DNA of 64,000 nucleotides, taken from contig CM062386.1 of NCBI GenBank assembly GCA_031310005.1, forward strand, positions 1,116,001-1,180,000, read 5' to 3'. Positions within the stretch are counted from its first letter, which is position 1. Every line of letters starts with the position of its first letter. A program made the position numbers and the translations under genes. The DNA comes from Dactylellina haptotyla (taxonomy: Eukaryota > Ascomycota > Orbiliomycetes > Orbiliales > Orbiliaceae). This document shows positions 59,301 to 64,000 of this stretch, piece after piece. The notes beneath the pieces are model-generated. The model was not told the DNA's origin and did no database searches. It saw nothing but the letters and a program-made list of their open reading frames with translations.

Positions 59301-61950
59301 GCTTGCAGAGCTCCAAGTACTCCAGTCGGTAGGGCAAGAAAAAACAAGAAAATACTTCACGGTACTGCAGTCTTGCACCCCATTATGTTTCAATGTTATT
59401 TAGGCGAAGATGTGAACGAAGGACGCATTGTGGAGCTTATATGCGGTTGAACAAAAATGATACCCTTGGTAGCACAAGACAAGGGGTCGTCCAGTTTTTC
59501 CGGTATGATAAGGCGGGACTGCCAACTGTTCACAGACAAAAGACAATATCATTCTTCTTAGTATAATGGGTGCATCGTTTGTCGACAGAAAAGGACTCTG
59601 CGTGTCGGCTGTATATTCCGGCTACTCTCGCCTTTGTTTGAAGAGCCGGAACCTCACGGTGCCGTACGGACCTGCGCCACCAGCCACACAGAGGCTGGTT
59701 CAATATCTCGGAACGCTGCCGACCATCCAAATCTCATAAACGCACCTGAAACTGGGGAAGAAACCATCGAGTACTAGATTAGGTGATTCTAGCCCCCTCG
59801 CAAGCAACAACCCATTAGATCCTGCTGCGTTAGAGAAGTTTCGACGCTCGTACCCGAATGAGAGAAAATAGGGTTGAAACGTTTGAATGTCTGGAGCTCA
59901 AGATATCTCCGACAGGAGACTCAGCCATGTAGGCGGAAACAAGGTGACCTCCGAGGATCGTAGAATATTTCCCCAGTATGTTATCGTAATCACCGTGTTT
60001 GGTCGACTACGCACTATTTTTGCGGACAGTGACGCGATGCAGCGGTTTGGGAAAGCACTGCCGTAAACAGTAATTAATTCGAATTAAATATATACATACT
60101 TTCGCCTGAAGTGGTGATGGTTATCGTCGCCTCGCGGGATCTGGGATATGATATCACAAAGGCGATTTAAGTATTCGCAATGTTAGACACTATTCATTTT
60201 AATCGAGATGTAATTGACGGCTATTAGTTGGACGTTAATACTAAGCTTTGGTTTATCGCCAGGAGACGTTATCCGTGAGCTTTTCTTGGTGTGTGTTGGT
60301 TCGCTAAAATCTATTATTAGATGCTGGCGTCAACGGACTTTAACACCACCATAAGGCAAAAAAAAAAACAACCCGAGTGTTATTCAGAGGTGATGCAGGA
60401 CATAGGAGCGTCACATTGCCTCCCATAGGGCCTTGTTCGCTGAGGTTACTGTTACAGGGCGCCTTCGGGGTCACAGGACGTCCGCATAGGCGTATAATCT
60501 ATTAATATTTCGGAGGAATACGACGACGTCAAAATGGCGGTTTCTTCTATGTGATCTCCCACTAGAAATGTTATTAATACCGTTCCGCCGTAGCCGTAGG
60601 AATGCACATAATAGTAATTTACGTGTGCAGCGGAGGTTAAGATACTCTACCGAAAGCTTACGACCTTTTTTTTTTTGCTCACTCTCAAATCTCCCACCTC
60701 GAAAGGCATTTCTCGAAGCCTCGATTTCCGTCCGACGGAGGCGGAATTATTCCACCCCAACAAACAAACCGAGCTGCTGACTACGGAGCAGTTCCTGTGC
60801 CAGTGTCTGTGCTTTGGCGAGACGGTGTGTGAAACGCTGTATCGAAACAAAGATTCAAGGAGAAGACAGATAAACACGGTACGCATAGAAACGACCCGAA
60901 AGAGACAGCTCGACGGCCACCGACGTATACACACATTACCTCTCACGGCCTTAGTCTGGGGGAGCAGCAGCAGAGGACAGCTCAAGCTAGCTGATATAGA
61001 GGTAGACGGTCTCGAGGTCCTCCCCAGGGCGCAGCTTGTTTGGTGTAGGCGTGCCACTAGGACCCGCAACGGAGCGCGCTGATTGGCCAGAACCGCCCGA
61101 CCCCTGCTCCAACGCAGCTGCGGAGTTCCCAAGATCGGCAACACGTCCTGCCTGCAAAAGTGCGCTGTTCGAGAGGGAACCCCTGGTGGCTCTTCTGCCC
61201 GTCCAACCTTGTTCCTTGCATGAAAAATCGAAGGTTTTTGAGCGTTAGCGTCACTTTGAAGGGGAGCGAGTAATATTGCGTGGGTGGAATGCACCCCAAA
61301 AGGGAGGAGAGAGCAAGCGTTGGCCCGGTCAGAAATTTTGTTTATTACGCACCTCATTTCACCTCCAGTTTGGGGTCCAACCGTTGTCTCCCCTGTCGTT
61401 CACTCGTAATTAATTACCCAGGCTTGAGCCAGGCTCGCTCATTCGCATTTCATATCGGTTGCGGCCCCTATCGTTGACGTTTTTCACACACACCACTCTC
61501 ATTCGTTCCCCGGCGCTTGAACCCTGTTCCTCTCACTTGCCCTATTGAATTCGATTTCACCCTTTTCCTTCTTTTAATATCCAGGCCGTCTTCCTCCTTT
61601 TTCTTCTACCTTTTCCTCTCTTTTTTCCTCCCCTTACCCTCGTCGACAGTCTACATAGACAGTTAACGCTTTTTTTGTTACTATCGTTATCACTTTTTAC
61701 TTTTCCAGCGAACGGTCTACAGCTTCACTCTTTCAGCTGTATTTCTGTTTGCTAGCCATTCATTACAATATTTGTTCGCCTGCTTCTCTTTCGTTTTATT
61801 ATTCCCCAGAGCCTCATTTCCGTTAACGGATTGAGCTCCCTTTTATTCTACCCTCACGAGGAACAACCTAATCGATTTAAAATCTAATAAATCGTGACTG
61901 TACGAAGTATTTTCTTATACTTTTCGTCGTCATTCGCTATTGCCGTTCAA

Positions 61951-62073
61951 GTAAGTATTTTTTTTCTTCCTTCGCCCGCCAATTGCGATGCGCTTTGGCA
62001 CTCTCACGAGTCCGAAGCGCGAATTTGCTCTTTTGAACATATCCCGTGCTAACATGGCTGCTCGCTCTCTCAG
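61951..62073 (+). other. Probable 5'-UTR intron
   Basis: Donor GTAAGTATTTT at 61951, branch-like TGCTAACAT at 62048-62056 and acceptor CTCTCTCAG ending at 62073, giving a 123-base intron of typical fungal make-up, 175 bases before the ATG of the small membrane-protein gene. It lies in a CT-rich leader that begins near 61490. Confidence 0.6.
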
Positions 62074-62247
62074 TACCTCACGTATCCGATCGGTCAACCA
62101 ATTAGTAGATATTCTGTAGAATATTGTCAATATCTTTCATTCGATCCAATTCAATCTTACGATCTGAATCGACAATCGAACCCCTTTTAACGACATTTAA
62201 AACTTAATATACCCGACTACCTGTACAACAGTATATAATCCAACAAA

Positions 62248-62745
62248 ATGTCTACATCTCTATTCAACAACATCCTGCGCCGAAGCGAGGATGCCACTTC
62301 GTCCAACTCGACCATCATTCAGCTCTTGACCGCCCTGGTCGTCATTTCCGGCCTTGGTCTAATTATTGGAGGAGCCTTGGTAGCTATCCGACGCATCAAG
62401 AAGAAGAGGAGCGGCCCGACACTCCCAACCCACACTAGAAACCTCACCGTCACCACCATCCCATTCACAACATCCGGCAAGCGCACCTCATGGTTCGGAT
62501 CCGAGAAGAACAGACCTGAATCCCCAACATCGCCTGTTCCCGAAATCAGAATCACATTCCCAGAGGAAGAAAGCGCCGATGGCAAGAGGAAGTCCGGCCG
62601 TGTTGTTGTCGTTCAGGTCGGTGAGGCGGGCGCTGCTTTCGTCCGTGATATCGAGCCTGACAACCTCCCCCCTTACGCCAAGGGAGAGTTCTCGTCTGTG
62701 GATCTCAGCAAAGTTGGTGGATTGAAGGAGAAGGAATGGGCTTAA
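62248..62745 (+). CDS. Small single-pass membrane protein with LPxY motif
   Basis: Intronless CDS, 165 aa. I do not recognise a named family. Residues 1-20 are Ser/Asn-rich and polar. Residues 22-46 (TIIQLLTALVVISGLGLIIGGALVAI) are one transmembrane helix, followed at once by RRIKKKR, so by the positive-inside rule the C-terminal 115 residues face the cytosol. There is no cleavable signal peptide, making it a signal-anchor protein. The tail is Pro/Ser/Thr-rich, contains a short hydrophobic strand (RVVVVQVGEAGAAFVRD) and then DNLPPYAKGEF, whose LPxY is the kind of site bound by Rsp5 WW domains. A Rsp5-linked trafficking role is inference only. A long CT-rich, probably spliced leader precedes it. 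Confidence 0.75.
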   Translation: MSTSLFNNILRRSEDATSSNSTIIQLLTALVVISGLGLIIGGALVAIRRIKKKRSGPTLPTHTRNLTVTTIPFTTSGKRTSWFGSEKNRPESPTSPVPEIRITFPEEESADGKRKSGRVVVVQVGEAGAAFVRDIEPDNLPPYAKGEFSSVDLSKVGGLKEKEWA

Positions 62746-64000
62746 ATATGCAGGACGAGACACATAAAAATCTTGACACACATGTTGCCGCTTATTACCT
62801 TGCTTTCCTGTTATCCTAAACTTTTAAAGAACAACCTGCAACCCCAAACTTTTTTCCGATATCATCATCGACACTTTTCTTCTTCTCAGATGTTGATATC
62901 TTGGGCCGGTCAGGTATATATTTACCATATACTTCGAATTTATTCTATTTTTTCATTTAACCTACACTTCTCCTGAAGCGTCTTAGAAAAAGCAGAAGTT
63001 TATGTTGGCGTTCATAGACCGTGGTTGTTGTTGAGATACCCCTTACTTTTACCAGCAGAAGGCCTGATTGTGGATCCGACTCTTCTGACAACAATTGGTA
63101 TCGCCTGGCATCCTTTTCCCATGCAGGCATCTTTCGTCTCAAAAACGTTTACGCAAAAACGGTTTTGATCCTGTTCAAAACTTTTATTTTTTTGGTTCTT
63201 CTCTTCTATACTCTCTTTTGTTCAACTATTTTGGGAAATACTTTTTTCTTTAGATTTTTTTGTAATTTCTGCAACATGTACAATATATTAGTGGCAATAA
63301 CCAACCGGACGAAAACGAAAGAAATATCTCATTGATGATACTATATATATCTCACTCCATTTAAATATTCTCGAAATTTCCTTCATCGTAAATATTTAGG
63401 ATTTCTTTTTTATAGCGGGCCCCTGTCGCCGTTACATTCCTCGACCGATCGGTGTCTTAGTCCCTTTCCTGCCCACATGTTCTACATTCCAATATGAATT
63501 CTAGAATTTCCCAGGAGATGTTTCTGAAAAGAATGATGCGCGGGAAGGAAAAGAAAAATAGAAAAATGTAAAAGAAAGTTAAGCTTCCGGCACGCTCAGG
63601 GGCGATCCGACCATCCGGAGCGCGGATTTTCTGCTCACAAATCCGGTGAGCATTCTTCGATCGCCAATTTTCTTAAACGAGAGCCGGATTCGCATGAGCG
63701 AAACATGATTATCCGCCCCGATCGAATAACTAAGGTGCGCTCAATCGAACACGGTATTCCTTGGAAATCCCACTATAGACGAAGCGCAAAAAATTCCATG
63801 GCGGTAAATATGTTTCCCAATTTTTCGCTCACATCACAATCGCCGGGCGGGGAAGGAAGGGAGAGTTATTCGGGTTTACAAATCTGGAGTCGCTGGTTTT
63901 CAATCTTTTCAGACAAATTTAGCGGAAGGGACCAGCGGGAAGAATCGCCATCTGAAAGAGGAGGGTAGGTACAAGTACCAGTTCGAAAATGGCAATTTCA
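62746..64000. other. 3' flank and unassigned sequence
   Basis: No gene supported up to the window edge. A short inverted repeat (CGGATTT / AAATCCG with a 9-base loop) lies at about 63623-63645. Confidence 0.5.

Larger units (their letters stand above)
54829..62247. other. 7.4-kb stretch without a supported gene
   Basis: Both flanking genes point away from this gap. The part nearest PUF3 (about 56000-57750) is purine-rich on the plus strand, that is, CT-rich in the sense of PUF3, and a minus-strand GTAAGT donor lies near 57033-57038, so a long spliced PUF3 leader is possible. A GAA repeat sits at 56342-56373. Frames of 169 codons (58828-59337, -) and 236 codons (60647-61357, -) are open but show no motif. 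The last 800 bases are the CT-rich leader of the next gene. Confidence 0.45.

Noticed and set aside
58828-59337. 169-codon frame (-) ending in a fairly protein-like segment
   Set aside because: The last 50 residues look plausible, but I found no convincing upstream exon and no family.
60647-61357. 236-codon frame (-)
   Set aside because: Arg/Ser/Cys-rich random composition, no motif, poly-Lys end encoded by a T-run.

Overview
The window looks like nuclear DNA of a filamentous ascomycete (Pezizomycotina). Genes carry short introns of about 50-200 bases with GTRNGT donors, CTRAY branch sites and YAG acceptors. Intergenic gaps are long, several are pyrimidine-rich on the sense strand, and the gene set is eukaryotic housekeeping plus typically fungal proteins. 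Exon boundaries given here were worked out by hand from splice signals, reading phase and recalled family alignments; no homology search was run. I cannot fix the class. A GLEYA adhesin and gene-poor spacing would suit Orbiliomycetes or Pezizomycetes, but that is a weak guess.

Layout. 1-14.2 kb: an unrecognised coiled-coil gene (-), ribosomal protein eS1 (+) and the RING-box protein Rbx1/Hrt1 (-), separated by long gene-free stretches. 14.2-24.3 kb: a PNRC/Edc1-type decapping-linked protein (+) behind a long CT-rich leader, then a secreted repeat-rich GLEYA adhesin (+). 24.6-50.2 kb is gene-dense: HTD2-like mitochondrial dehydratase (-), LAS21/GPI7 (+), tuberin TSC2 (-), an AVT1-type vacuolar amino-acid transporter (-), thymidylate synthase (+), mitochondrial tRNA-modifying GTPase MSS1 (-), splicing factor HSH49/SF3B4 (+), an unrecognised 236-aa protein (+) and the exportin CSE1 (+). 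51.7-54.8 kb: a Puf3/Pumilio-type RNA-binding protein (-). 54.8-62.2 kb has no supported gene, and a small single-pass membrane protein (+) follows at 62.2 kb.

How the genes relate. This is ordinary chromosome rather than a cluster. Two themes recur: growth signalling at the vacuole (TSC2 and an AVT1-type transporter are neighbours) and mRNA fate (a PNRC decapping motif protein, SF3B4 and a Puf3-type repressor). The eight PUF repeats carry side chains that spell UGUAUAUA, and that octamer occurs in the 3' flank of the HTD2-like mitochondrial gene in the same window, with a one-base variant there and another after MSS1. The thymidylate synthase promoter carries an ACGCGT MCB box. I found no transposon, retroelement, CRISPR array, rRNA or tRNA gene that I could support.
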